A stretch of DNA of 64,000 nucleotides, from assembly GCF_004331435.1 (NCBI RefSeq), contig NZ_SJKA01000012.1:186001-250000 (forward strand), given 5' to 3'. Positions 1 to 8,033 of the stretch are shown piece by piece (positions within the stretch are counted from its first letter, which is position 1; every line of letters begins with the position of its first letter). The stretch is from Kribbella sindirgiensis (GTDB lineage Bacteria > Actinomycetota > Actinomycetes > Propionibacteriales > Kribbellaceae). The position numbers and the translations under genes are program-made. The notes under the pieces are model-generated. The model was given only the letters and a program-made list of their open reading frames with translations, was not told where the DNA came from and searched no databases.

Positions 1-396
1 ATCGTGTACCCGATGCGGCTCAGCAAGGGCGCGACCACGACCCAGACCGTCACGGTGTACGTCGCGGCGGAGCACCGGGTCGATGCGACGAGGACACCGG
101 ATGCCGACGTGACGCCGGAGCTGCTGTTCGCCGGCCGGGTCGACACCGACATGCTGCCGAAGCCGACCGACTTCCTGACCGCGTACACCGCGACGTACCG
201 CGAGCCGGGCAAGATCACCGACGACTTCACATTCGCGCAGGCGGCGAACGACGACGAGTACCAGCGGATCACGTATGTCACCGAGAACGACGGGTTCTGG
301 AGTACGGTCGCGGTGCTCCTCGTACTGGTCCTGCTCCTGGGCGGCGGCGTGTTCGTCCTCGTGCGCCGGCGGGCGGCCGCGGGCGCGCGCAAGTAG
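1..396 (+). CDS. DUF2330-like membrane protein, C-terminal fragment
   Basis: The frame is open from the left edge, so only about the last 131 residues are seen and the start lies outside. The visible part has an extracytoplasmic-looking domain (YPMRLSKGA near the start, then a TVTVYVAAEHRV strand), one C-terminal transmembrane segment (about residues 100-121 of the fragment, VLLVLVLLLGGGVFVLV) and a basic tail RRRAAAGARK. The YPMRLS...TVTVYVAAEHRV pattern is like DUF2330 proteins, whose function is unknown. The topology of a large outside domain plus C-terminal anchor is read from the sequence; the family name is from memory. Confidence 0.55.
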   Translation: MVYPMRLSKGATTTQTVTVYVAAEHRVDATRTPDADVTPELLFAGRVDTDMLPKPTDFLTAYTATYREPGKITDDFTFAQAANDDEYQRITYVTENDGFWSTVAVLLVLVLLLGGGVFVLVRRRAAAGARK

Positions 397-415
397 TCGT
401 CTAGGGTCGTGGATC

Positions 416-1123
416 GTGCCGGCTGACAACGCGTTGCTCGCTGTGGGAATCGGCGTGCTCGCGTGCGGCGCGGTGGCGTCGGTGCTCGGTCCGTGGCTGA
501 TGCGCACGATCCCCGAGCCGGAGCTCGAGGAGGGCGAGACCAAGGTCCCGTACGCGTCGCTGGCCGGCCGCAGAGCGGCGTACTGGTGCGGCGGACTGGC
601 GGCACTGGCGGGGGGCATCCTCGGCTGGGTGCTCGGCCTGGACGCTGTGCTGCCTGCGTGGCTTGTGCTCGTGGTGGCCGGCTCGGTGCTCGGGTACATC
701 GACGCGCGTACTCGGTTCCTGCCGTCGGTGATCATCTGGCCGACGTACTTCGTGGTCGGGGCCGGGCTGGTGGCCGCGGCGCTGGCGACGGGGGAGTGGG
801 GCTCGTTGCGCCGGGCGGCGATCGCCGGGGCGATCGGTTTCGCGGTGTTCTACGTGCTGTGGTTCGCGTTCCCGCGCGGTGTCGGGTTCGGTGACGTGCG
901 GTTGTCGGGCCTGCTCGGGATCGCGCTCGGCTGGCTCGGCTGGGGTGAGTTCGTGTCCGGGTTGTACGGCGGTTTCTTCCTCGGCGCGATCGTCGGGATC
1001 GTGCTGATCGCGGCCCGGATCATGACCCGCAAACAGATGGTTCCGTTCGGGCCGTTCATGCTCGTCGGGGCGTTGGCCGGCGTACTGCTCGGCGTTCCGT
1101 TGGAGCGGTTGTACGCCGGATAG
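416..1123 (+). CDS. A24 family prepilin peptidase
   Basis: Integral membrane aspartyl peptidase (235 aa) of the family that cleaves type IV prepilin leaders. The two catalytic aspartates are in place: Asp96 in YIDARTRFLPS (the D-x(3-5)-LP motif) and Asp160 in the GFGDV motif. Six or so hydrophobic segments surround them. There is no N-terminal cysteine-rich methyltransferase domain, so this is the short peptidase-only form. GTG 416 is chosen because the hydrophobic N-terminus starts there; a TAGGGT hexamer at 402-407 could give a near-leaderless transcript. No pilin or secretion ATPase gene lies nearby, so its substrate must be encoded elsewhere. Confidence 0.8.
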   Translation: MPADNALLAVGIGVLACGAVASVLGPWLMRTIPEPELEEGETKVPYASLAGRRAAYWCGGLAALAGGILGWVLGLDAVLPAWLVLVVAGSVLGYIDARTRFLPSVIIWPTYFVVGAGLVAAALATGEWGSLRRAAIAGAIGFAVFYVLWFAFPRGVGFGDVRLSGLLGIALGWLGWGEFVSGLYGGFFLGAIVGIVLIAARIMTRKQMVPFGPFMLVGALAGVLLGVPLERLYAG

Positions 1124-1211
1124 CTGAGTCCTGCACTCCACCAGATGGTTGATGTGCGGACACTGCCCGCCTTCCTAGGGTCGAAGCATTCGAACTCGGG
1201 AGGGAATCTCA

Positions 1212-2792
1212 ATGCCAGTCAGTCGTCGTGGTCTCCTGGCCGGAACAGCCGTCGCGGGTGCGGCACTCGCCATCCCTGGTACGGCGTCCGCGGCACCGGC
1301 CGCTGTCGCCGGTGACACGATCCGTGCGGACGACGCGCGCTACCAGGACCTGGTGCTGCGTGGACAGAACCGCCGGTTCGTCGCGAAACCCGACTACATC
1401 CGGGTGATCCGGTCGGCCGAGGACGCCGTCGCGGCCGTGCAGGACGCGGTCCGCGGCGGGAAGCGGATCGCGGTGCGCGGCGGCGGGCACTGCTTCGAGG
1501 ACTTCGTGGACAGCAGCGACACCGAGGTGCTGCTGGACATGTCGACGTACGACGAGATCACCTGGGACCCGCGGTACCGGGCCTTCTCGATAGGCGCCGG
1601 GGCGATCCTCGAAACCGTCTACAAGGAACTGTTCATCGGGTGGGGCCTCACGGTGCCCGGCGGGGGATGCCTCGGCGTCGGCGTCGGCGGCCACTTCAGC
1701 GGCGGCGGGTACGGGCCGCTGTCCCGCAAGTACGGCTCGGTCGTCGATCACCTGTACGGCGTGGAGGTCGTGGTCGTCGACGCCCGCGGACGGGCGCGGT
1801 CGGTGGTGGCCACGCGCGACAACGAGTACCGCGACCTGTGGTGGGCGCACACCGGCGGTGGCGGCGGGAACTTCGGCGTCGTCACGCGGTACCTGATGCG
1901 CTCCAACGGTTCCGCCGGCCGGACGCCGGCCGAGTCGTTGCCGAAGGCACCGGCCGCGTTGCGGTCCAGCATCCTGCTGTACGACTGGAAGACGACGACG
2001 CAGGCCGGGTTCCTGCGGACGGTGCGGAACTGGTTCGACTTCTTCGAGCAGCACAACACCGCGGACTCGCCGTACGCGACGCTCTACGCGCCGTTCATCC
2101 TCACGCACACCTCGGCCGGGAACTACCTGCTGTCCACGCAGATCGACGCCGCCGCGCCGAACTCGGCCGAGCTGATGAAGGCGTTCAACGCCGCGATGGT
2201 CGCCGGCGTGGACCCGAAACCGCAGGTGATCGACGTCGGTGAGGGGCCGTTCCTGCACACCACGATGGAACGGTCGATCGGCGAGACGGCGTCGCCCGGT
2301 CGCGGGAAGTACAAGGCCGGGTACCTGAAGAAGGGCTACACCGACGAGCAGATCCTCGCGATGTACCGCGGGCTCACCGACCCGACGTACACCGGCCCGG
2401 AGTCGTCGGTGCTGCTGGTGCCGTACGGCGGGAAGGTGAACACCGTGCCGTCCGGCGCGACCGCCGCCGCGCAACGTGACGTCGTCGCGAAGATGGTGCT
2501 GAGCGCGTCCTGGACGGCCGCGGCCGACGACGACAAGAACCTCGCGTGGGCGCGGAAGGTGTACGCCGACATCTACCGCGACACGGGCGGTGTCCCGGTG
2601 CCGAACGCGACCAACGCCGGCTCGTACATCAACTACCCGGACGTGGACCTGGCGGACTCGGCGTACAACAAGTCAGGGGTGCCGTGGCACGACCTGTACT
2701 ACCTCGGCAACTACCCGCGGCTGCAGCAGATCAAGGCGAAGTGGGATCCGCGCAACGTGTTCCGCCACAAGCTCTCGATCGAGCCCCGCTGA
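1212..2792 (+). CDS. Tat-exported FAD-linked oxidase, berberine-bridge type
   Basis: Secreted flavoprotein oxidase of the PCMH/berberine bridge enzyme family (526 aa). A Tat signal (SRRGLL at residues 4-9, hydrophobic core, TASA cleavage region near 28) starts the protein. The FAD-binding domain follows, with His93 in RGGGHC and Cys153 in GGCLGVGVGGH; this His/Cys pair is the signature of bicovalently attached FAD. The C-terminal BBE segment (WDPRNVF) completes the fold. Such enzymes oxidise sugars, alkaloids or other alcohols with O2; the substrate cannot be read here. GGGAGG at 1198-1203 is a good ribosome binding site. The gene stands alone, converging on the ADP-ribosylglycohydrolase. Confidence 0.85.
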   Translation: MPVSRRGLLAGTAVAGAALAIPGTASAAPAAVAGDTIRADDARYQDLVLRGQNRRFVAKPDYIRVIRSAEDAVAAVQDAVRGGKRIAVRGGGHCFEDFVDSSDTEVLLDMSTYDEITWDPRYRAFSIGAGAILETVYKELFIGWGLTVPGGGCLGVGVGGHFSGGGYGPLSRKYGSVVDHLYGVEVVVVDARGRARSVVATRDNEYRDLWWAHTGGGGGNFGVVTRYLMRSNGSAGRTPAESLPKAPAALRSSILLYDWKTTTQAGFLRTVRNWFDFFEQHNTADSPYATLYAPFILTHTSAGNYLLSTQIDAAAPNSAELMKAFNAAMVAGVDPKPQVIDVGEGPFLHTTMERSIGETASPGRGKYKAGYLKKGYTDEQILAMYRGLTDPTYTGPESSVLLVPYGGKVNTVPSGATAAAQRDVVAKMVLSASWTAAADDDKNLAWARKVYADIYRDTGGVPVPNATNAGSYINYPDVDLADSAYNKSGVPWHDLYYLGNYPRLQQIKAKWDPRNVFRHKLSIEPR

Positions 2793-2805
2793 GAGCTGAG
2801 TTGAG

Positions 2806-3915
2806 TCACCAGCCGGGGTAGCGGGTGGTCCAGGCGGTGTGCGGCCCGTAGTCGCCGTGCAGCCGCTTGCCCTGGCTGAACTCCAGCGCGAAGTCGTCGG
2901 CGAGCTGGAGGATGACCGGACGTCCCTCGACGGTGAAGACGAGCTCCGCGGGCAGAGCCGTCTCGCCGTGGAGGGCGCCGAGAATGTTCCCGCAGATCGC
3001 GCCGGTCGAGTCGCTGTCCCCGGAGTGGGTGACCGCGAGCGCCAGCGCATCGAGGAACTGGTCGGGTTCTGGGTAGGCGAGGGCGGCGAAGACGGCGATC
3101 GCGAGCGCTTCCTCCGCGACCCAGCCGCCGCCGAGGCGCTCGACCGTGACCGGTCCGGCCGGCGCCGTCGCGGCCAGGTGCCTGGCGAAGGCGAGCGCCG
3201 TACTGGTCTCCTCGTGGCCCTCGTGCTTGATCAGCAGGCTCGTGGCATTGGTGAGCGCGTCGTCGAGGCTTGCGCCGCCGCACAGCTCACGGATGATCGC
3301 GGCCAAGGCGCCCGAGGCGAGCTTGCCGGTCGGGTGCCCGTGCGTGTACCCGGCGGCGGTCGCGGCAGAGTCGAAGACCCACTCGGCCGGGAAGTACTCC
3401 GGCAGCAGCCCGAACGGCGCGACCCGCATCACGCCGCCGCAGCCCTTCGAGTCGTTAGCCGCCTGGTCGCCGTACTGCGCGATCCTGGCCGCACCCTTGC
3501 GGGCCTGGGTCAACGCCGTCAGGCAGGTATTGCCCGGCGCGCGGCGCGCGTACAGCCACTGCTCGCCCAGTAGCCAGCCGTCCGGCTCGCCGCTCGGTCC
3601 CGGCAGGTTCTGCGTGTCCAGCCACCGGTCGTACGCATGCTGAACGACAGCCACGGTGAAGCCCAGCCCGCGGTCGGTCCGGACACTCGCCCGGATCAGA
3701 CCCTCGACCGTGAACAGGGTCATCTGAGTGTCATCGGTGATCGTTCCCGCGGGCCATCCGCCGGCGACGAACGCCCGTACGCCGTCCGGGTACTTCGCGA
3801 GGATCGACCGCGCATCCTCGAACTCCACCGGCCCGCCCAGCGCGTCCCCGATCGCACCGCCCAGCAGGCACCCCCGCACCCGCGCCCGCCACGTCTCCTC
3901 AGCCACCCGCGTCAT
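2806..3915 (-). CDS. ADP-ribosylglycohydrolase family protein
   Basis: Cytoplasmic hydrolase of the DraG/ARH fold (369 aa) that removes ADP-ribose from proteins or small molecules using a binuclear Mg centre. Metal-binding motifs are visible: GCLLGGAIGDALG near residues 15-27, TDDTQ at 60-64, THGHP mid-protein and HSGDSDSTG near residue 300. These are all the usual acidic ligands, so the enzyme looks intact. Its partner ADP-ribosyltransferase is not in the window. ATG 3915 is supported by a TAGGGT hexamer six bases upstream, which predicts a leaderless transcript. Substrate is unknown. Confidence 0.85.
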   Translation of the reverse strand: MTRVAEETWRARVRGCLLGGAIGDALGGPVEFEDARSILAKYPDGVRAFVAGGWPAGTITDDTQMTLFTVEGLIRASVRTDRGLGFTVAVVQHAYDRWLDTQNLPGPSGEPDGWLLGEQWLYARRAPGNTCLTALTQARKGAARIAQYGDQAANDSKGCGGVMRVAPFGLLPEYFPAEWVFDSAATAAGYTHGHPTGKLASGALAAIIRELCGGASLDDALTNATSLLIKHEGHEETSTALAFARHLAATAPAGPVTVERLGGGWVAEEALAIAVFAALAYPEPDQFLDALALAVTHSGDSDSTGAICGNILGALHGETALPAELVFTVEGRPVILQLADDFALEFSQGKRLHGDYGPHTAWTTRYPGW

Positions 3916-3921
3916 GCCAGG

Positions 3922-3927
3922 ACCCTA
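3922..3927 (-). promoter_or_regulatory. -10 hexamer, leaderless start
   Basis: On the minus strand this reads TAGGGT and is followed by six bases (CCTGGC) and ATG 3915. The TANNNT-N6-ATG spacing puts the transcription start on or next to the A of the start codon. No -35 element is clear. Confidence 0.5.
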
Positions 3928-4039
3928 TCGGGGTGGTGCTGGCGCTACCTCGAAGACGGGATCTGGGGCCAGTTCGCGCGGCGCTCGCAGCTTCTACGGT
4001 CGTTGTTGTAGCGCAACCGATCGTTCCAAGGAGCAGACG

Positions 4040-4240
4040 ATGACCACCGCATTCCGTCGTACCGCCGGGCGTCTGGCCGTGGCGGCCCTCGCCACGACCG
4101 CCCTCACGGGCGCCGCGATCGCCGGCGGTCACGCAGCCACGGCCAGCACCAGCTGTGAGGACTCACCGATCGCCAAGACCTTCAACGCCGTCCTCGCCGT
4201 CCGCACCGGCCCCACCCAGGACAACGCCGCCTGCGACTGA
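4040..4240 (+). CDS. small secreted protein, unknown function
   Basis: A 66-residue protein that I do not recognise. ATG 4040 has AAGGAG at 4028-4033. It begins with a clear signal peptide: basic FRRTAGR, a hydrophobic stretch (LAVAALATTALTGAAIAGG) and an AxA-type cleavage region (HAATAS near residue 36). The mature part is only about 30 residues and holds two cysteines (in STSCEDS and the terminal AACD), which could form one disulfide. TACGGT at 3995-4000 is a possible -10 element. It lies between the ADP-ribosylglycohydrolase and the toxin-antitoxin pair with no obvious link to either. Confidence 0.6.
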   Translation: MTTAFRRTAGRLAVAALATTALTGAAIAGGHAATASTSCEDSPIAKTFNAVLAVRTGPTQDNAACD

Positions 4241-4256
4241 GTCTGCTGATTCTGTC

Positions 4257-4272
4257 CAGTCTGTCTAGACTG
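4257..4272. promoter_or_regulatory. palindromic operator over the vapBC -10
   Basis: CAGTCT-GTCT-AGACTG is a perfect inverted repeat with 6-bp arms; its core GTCTAGAC is an 8-bp palindrome. It contains TAGACT (4266-4271), a TANNNT -10 element ending seven bases before ATG 4279. Binding here by the antitoxin would block the promoter, the usual autoregulation of such modules. Confidence 0.6.
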
Positions 4273-4278
4273 TTGTCC

Positions 4279-4545
4279 ATGACGGTCACAGCTGGGCAGT
4301 GGCAGTTGCAAGAGGCGAAACAGCATTTCAGCGAGCTGATCCGGGCTGTCCGGACGGACGGTCCGCAGTTCGTGACGAAACACGGGCAGCAGGTCGCCGT
4401 CGTGCTGGACATCGTGGACTACCGGCGGATGGTGGGAGTGGAACTGGTGGAGGATTTCAAGAGTTTCCTGGCCTCGGCGCCAGATATGAGCGAGCTGGAG
4501 ATCGAGCGGTCGGCCGAGCCCGTGCGGCAGGTCGACTTCGAATGA
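4279..4545 (+). CDS. Phd/YefM family antitoxin
   Basis: Antitoxin (88 aa) that should bind the PIN toxin encoded just downstream and repress their shared promoter. The N-terminal half has the Phd/YefM pattern: WQLQEAKQHFSELI, then GPQFVTKHGQQVAVVLDIVDYRRM. The acidic C-terminal half (SELEIERSAEPVRQVDFE) is the usual flexible toxin-neutralising tail. ATG 4279 is preferred over TTG 4273 because it follows the -10 hexamer by seven bases and no Shine-Dalgarno is present. The stop overlaps the toxin start (ATGA). Confidence 0.85.
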   Translation: MTVTAGQWQLQEAKQHFSELIRAVRTDGPQFVTKHGQQVAVVLDIVDYRRMVGVELVEDFKSFLASAPDMSELEIERSAEPVRQVDFE

Positions 4546-4952
4546 GCTTCCTCCTCGACACGAATGTCGTGTCGGAGCTGGCCAAGAAGTCTCCGGACCT
4601 GAGCGTGGTCGACTGGCTCAAGTCGGTGAAGTCGGCCCAGCTGTACCTGAGTGTGCTCGTGGTCGGAGAGATCATGCAGGGTGTCGAGCGGCTCGCGGGC
4701 CGGGATCCCCGGCGAGCCGCTGCGATCGACGACTGGCGGCAGCGACTTGTCCGTGGGTACTCGGACCGGATCGTCCCGGTCTCGCTGGAGGTCGCCGAGA
4801 CTTGGGGCCGGCTCAACGCAAGCGGCCGGCTGCCGCTGGCAGACGGGCTGATGGCTGCGACCGCCCTCGTCTACAACTGGACATTCGTCACCCGCAACGT
4901 CGCCGACATCGAGCGCACCGGCGTGCGGCTGCTCAACCCCTTCGGCAACTGA
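4542..4952 (+). CDS. vapC: VapC-like PIN domain toxin
   Basis: PIN-fold ribonuclease toxin (136 aa) whose known relatives cut tRNA or rRNA. The Mg-binding acidic residues are present: Asp6 (LLDTN), Glu43 (VVGEI), Asp101 (LADGL) and Asp122 (NVADIE). This set of four predicts an active nuclease. The length is typical. The ATGA overlap with the antitoxin means translational coupling. The exact RNA target cannot be predicted. Confidence 0.87.
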   Translation: MSFLLDTNVVSELAKKSPDLSVVDWLKSVKSAQLYLSVLVVGEIMQGVERLAGRDPRRAAAIDDWRQRLVRGYSDRIVPVSLEVAETWGRLNASGRLPLADGLMAATALVYNWTFVTRNVADIERTGVRLLNPFGN

Positions 4953-4995
4953 GACCGCTGTCCGGGGTGTGAGCGTGCCGTGAAAGAATCGGGGC

Positions 4996-6195
4996 ATGCT
5001 GCGCTGGCTCACCGCCGGCGAGTCGCACGGACAAGCGCTCGTCGCCGTACTCGAAGGTCTTCCCGCAGGCGTTGAGGTCACCACAGATGATGTGGCCGAC
5101 GCCCTGGCTCGTCGTCGGCTGGGCTACGGCCGCGGCGCCCGGATGAAGTTCGAGCGGGACGAGGTGACGTTCGTCGGCGGCTTCCGGCACGGGCTGACCC
5201 TCGGGAGCCCGGTCGCGATCCAGGTCGGCAACACCGAGTGGCCCAAGTGGGAGCAGGTGATGAGCGCCGACCCGGTCGACGCCGAGACACTGGCCGGCCT
5301 GGCCAGGAACGCCCCTCTGACCCGCCCGCGGCCCGGCCACGCCGACCTGGCCGGCATGCAGAAGTACGGGTTCGACGAGGCCCGCCCGGTGCTCGAGCGC
5401 GCCAGTGCCCGCGAGACCGCGGCGCGCGTCGCGCTCGGCGAGGTCGCGGCCCGCTTCCTCCGCCAGGCGTACGGCGTGACGATCGTCAGCCACGTCGTCG
5501 AGCTCGGCACCGTCAAGGCGCCGTACGGCGTGATCCCGGCGTACTCGGATGTCGCGGCGCTGGACGCGGACCCGGTCCGCTGCCTCGACCAGGACGCGAG
5601 CAAGCAGATGGTCGCCGAGATCGACGCCGCGCAGAAGGCCGGCGACACCCTCGGCGGCGTCGTCGAGGTCGTCGTCGACGGGCTCCCGCCGGGCCTCGGC
5701 AGCTACGTGCACTGGGACCGCCGCCTCGACTCCAAGCTGGCCGGCGCGTTGATGGGCATCCAGGCGATCAAGGGCGTCGAGCTCGGTGACGGTTTCGAGC
5801 TGGCCCGGACACCGGGCTCCAAGGCGCACGACGAGATCGTCGCCGAGGACGGTTCGGTCCGCCGGACCAGCGGCCGTTCGGGTGGCACCGAGGGCGGGAT
5901 GAGCACCGGCGAGACGCTCCGGGTGCGGGCCGCGATGAAGCCGATCGCGACCGTCCCGCGGGCCCTCCGCACGATCGACACCGCCACCGGCGAGGCCGCT
6001 GCCGCCCACCACCAGCGCTCGGACGTCTGCGCCGTACCGGCGGCCGGTATCGTCGCCGAGGCGATGGTCGCGCTGGTGCTGGCCGAGGTCTCGCTGGAGA
6101 AGTTCGGCGGCGACTCGGTCGGGGAGACCGCGCGGAACCACCAGTCGTACCTGGCGAACCTGCCGAAGACGATCACCCCGCGGGAGTGGGAGTGA
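4996..6195 (+). CDS. aroC: chorismate synthase
   Basis: Cytoplasmic enzyme (399 aa) for the last shikimate step, 5-enolpyruvylshikimate 3-phosphate to chorismate, with reduced FMN as cofactor. Recognised from the N-terminal RWLTAGESHG motif, the central RASARETAARVA segment and the FMN/phosphate-binding GRSGGTEGGMS near residue 300. It heads an aroC-aroK-aroB string with 4-bp overlaps, so the three are probably one transcript. No strong ribosome binding site is seen before ATG 4996. Confidence 0.97.
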   Translation: MLRWLTAGESHGQALVAVLEGLPAGVEVTTDDVADALARRRLGYGRGARMKFERDEVTFVGGFRHGLTLGSPVAIQVGNTEWPKWEQVMSADPVDAETLAGLARNAPLTRPRPGHADLAGMQKYGFDEARPVLERASARETAARVALGEVAARFLRQAYGVTIVSHVVELGTVKAPYGVIPAYSDVAALDADPVRCLDQDASKQMVAEIDAAQKAGDTLGGVVEVVVDGLPPGLGSYVHWDRRLDSKLAGALMGIQAIKGVELGDGFELARTPGSKAHDEIVAEDGSVRRTSGRSGGTEGGMSTGETLRVRAAMKPIATVPRALRTIDTATGEAAAAHHQRSDVCAVPAAGIVAEAMVALVLAEVSLEKFGGDSVGETARNHQSYLANLPKTITPREWE

Positions 6196-6692
6196 GCCCG
6201 GTCGTCGTCCTGGTCGGCCCGCCCGGATCGGGCAAGTCCACGATCGCGGCGCTGCTGTCCGAGCGCCTCGGCGTCCGGCACCGCGACACCGACCACGACA
6301 TCGAGGCCGCGGCCGGCAAACCGATCTCGGACATCTTCGTCGACGAGGGTGAGCCGCACTTCCGCAAGCTCGAGCGGGACGCGATCTCGGCCGCGTTGCA
6401 GGGCGACGGTGAGGTGCTGTCGCTCGGCGGCGGCGCGATCCTCGACGCCGGCACCCGCGCCGACCTCGCCGGGCACACCGTGGTCTTCCTCGACGTCAGC
6501 CTGGGGGAGGCGACCAAACGCGTCGGCCTCAGCGTCGCGCGCCCGCTGCTGCTCGGCAACGTCCGCACCCAGCTCCGCAACCTGATGGAGGCGCGCCGCC
6601 CGCTGTACGGCGAGGTGGCCAAGCTGACGGTGCTGACCGACGAGAAGACCCCCGACCAGATCGCCGACGAGATCCTGGAGCACCTGGGATGA
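6192..6692 (+). CDS. aroK: shikimate kinase
   Basis: Phosphorylates shikimate at the 3-OH with ATP (166 aa). Walker A is GPPGSGKS at the N-terminus; the shikimate-binding DTDHDIE and GGGAIL motifs follow, and the lid region is around RPLLLG. GTG 6192 is chosen because it overlaps the aroC stop (GTGA) and has GGGAG five bases upstream; GTG 6186 is an alternative. It overlaps aroB by 4 bp. Confidence 0.95.
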   Translation: MSPVVVLVGPPGSGKSTIAALLSERLGVRHRDTDHDIEAAAGKPISDIFVDEGEPHFRKLERDAISAALQGDGEVLSLGGGAILDAGTRADLAGHTVVFLDVSLGEATKRVGLSVARPLLLGNVRTQLRNLMEARRPLYGEVAKLTVLTDEKTPDQIADEILEHLG

Positions 6693-7789
6693 CCGACGCC
6701 CCGACCCGGATCCGGGTGGCGGCCGCCGCGCCGTACGACGTTGTCATCGGCAACAACCTGCTCGGCGAACTGCCCGGGCTGCTGGGTGAGGGCGTGCAGC
6801 GGGTCGCCGTCGTCCACCCGCGGGCGCTGCGCTCGACCGGTGACGCGATCCGCGACGACCTGACCGGTTCCGGGTTCACCGCGCACGCGATCGAGATCCC
6901 GGACGCCGAGGAGGCCAAGACCGCGGAGGTGCTGGCGTACTGCTGGTCGGTCCTCGGGCAGGCCGGTTTCACCCGCTCGGACGCGATCGTCAGCGTCGGC
7001 GGCGGCACGACGACCGACCTCGCGGGCTTCGTCGCCGCCACCTGGCTGCGCGGTGTGAAGGTCGTGCACATCCCGACCACCCTGCTCGGCATGGTCGACG
7101 CGGCCGTCGGCGGCAAGACCGGGATCAACACGGCCGAAGGCAAGAACCTGGTCGGCGCCTTCTGGGAGCCGGCCGGCGTACTGTGCGACCTCGCGTCACT
7201 CGAGACGCTGCCCGTCAACGACTACATCAGCGGCCTCGCCGAGGTCGTGAAGTGCGGTTTCATCGCCGACCCGGTGATCCTCGACCTCGTCGAGAAGGAC
7301 CCGGCCGGCGCCACGAGTCCGTCGTACGGCGCGACCGAGGAGCTGATCGCCCGGTCCATCCAGGTGAAGGCCGACACGGTCGGTGCCGATCTGCGCGAGC
7401 GGACCACCACCGCGGGCGGTCCGATCGGGCGCGAAGGGCTCAACTACGGGCACACGCTCGGCCACGCGATCGAGCGCGTCGAGCGGTACAAGTGGCGTCA
7501 CGGCGCCGCGATCAGCATCGGCATGGTCTTCGTCGCCGAGCTGGCCCGCGCCGCCGGCCGCCTGGACGACGCCACCGCCGATCGCCACCGCGCCGTCCTG
7601 GAGTCCCTCGGCCTCCCGGTCAGCTACCGCGCCGACGCCTGGCAGCACCTCCAGGACGCCATGAAGCTGGACAAGAAGACCCGCGCGGACCGCCTCCGGT
7701 TCGTCATCCTGGACGCGCTGGCGAAACCGACGATCCTCGAAGCCCCCGACCCCAGCCTCCTCGTCGCCGCCTACAGCGAAATCACCTAA
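6689..7789 (+). CDS. aroB: 3-dehydroquinate synthase
   Basis: NAD- and Zn-dependent enzyme (366 aa) converting DAHP to 3-dehydroquinate, the second shikimate step. Key motifs: the NAD-binding GGGTTTDLAGFVA, the substrate loop KTGIN with TTLLGMVDAAVGGK, and the metal-binding NYGHTLGHAIE histidines. Start ATG overlaps the aroK stop. In many actinobacteria aroQ follows directly; here it lies about 3.9 kb further on. Confidence 0.96.
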   Translation: MTDAPTRIRVAAAAPYDVVIGNNLLGELPGLLGEGVQRVAVVHPRALRSTGDAIRDDLTGSGFTAHAIEIPDAEEAKTAEVLAYCWSVLGQAGFTRSDAIVSVGGGTTTDLAGFVAATWLRGVKVVHIPTTLLGMVDAAVGGKTGINTAEGKNLVGAFWEPAGVLCDLASLETLPVNDYISGLAEVVKCGFIADPVILDLVEKDPAGATSPSYGATEELIARSIQVKADTVGADLRERTTTAGGPIGREGLNYGHTLGHAIERVERYKWRHGAAISIGMVFVAELARAAGRLDDATADRHRAVLESLGLPVSYRADAWQHLQDAMKLDKKTRADRLRFVILDALAKPTILEAPDPSLLVAAYSEIT

Positions 7790-7869
7790 CCCCCGCCAAG
7801 GCCCCCGCGCCCTGTTCCGCGCCCCGCGCGCACCGACTGCTGTGCCGTTGCACAGGATGTGGGGCCGGG

Positions 7870-7894
7870 GCACCTGATATTTCCTGTTCCACGG
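7870..7894 (+). repeat. dispersed motif, copy 1
   Basis: GCACCTGATATTTCCTGTTC followed by CACGG, in the 244-bp gap after aroB. A second copy, inverted and 17/19 identical over its first part, lies at 28701-28719, and CCTGTTCCACGG recurs at 28733-28744. AT-rich for this genome. Function unknown. Confidence 0.35.
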
Positions 7895-8017
7895 ACCCGC
7901 GCAGAGTGCGGCGCCCCCGCGTCCTGTGGTGCGGGTGTGGGGTGGCCGGATGTGGTCAGATGGTGGGCTTTGGGTTGTGGGATGGGGGTGGGACGCGGAG
8001 GATGCTGTGGATGCCTC

Positions 8018-8031
8018 GGAAAGGGCTTTCC
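8018..8031. promoter_or_regulatory. palindrome before oxidoreductase start
   Basis: GGAAAG-GG-CTTTCC, perfect 6-bp arms, ends two bases before ATG 8034. It could be an operator or a small hairpin that hides the AAGGG ribosome binding site. Chance is possible. Confidence 0.3.
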
Positions 8032-8033
8032 AG

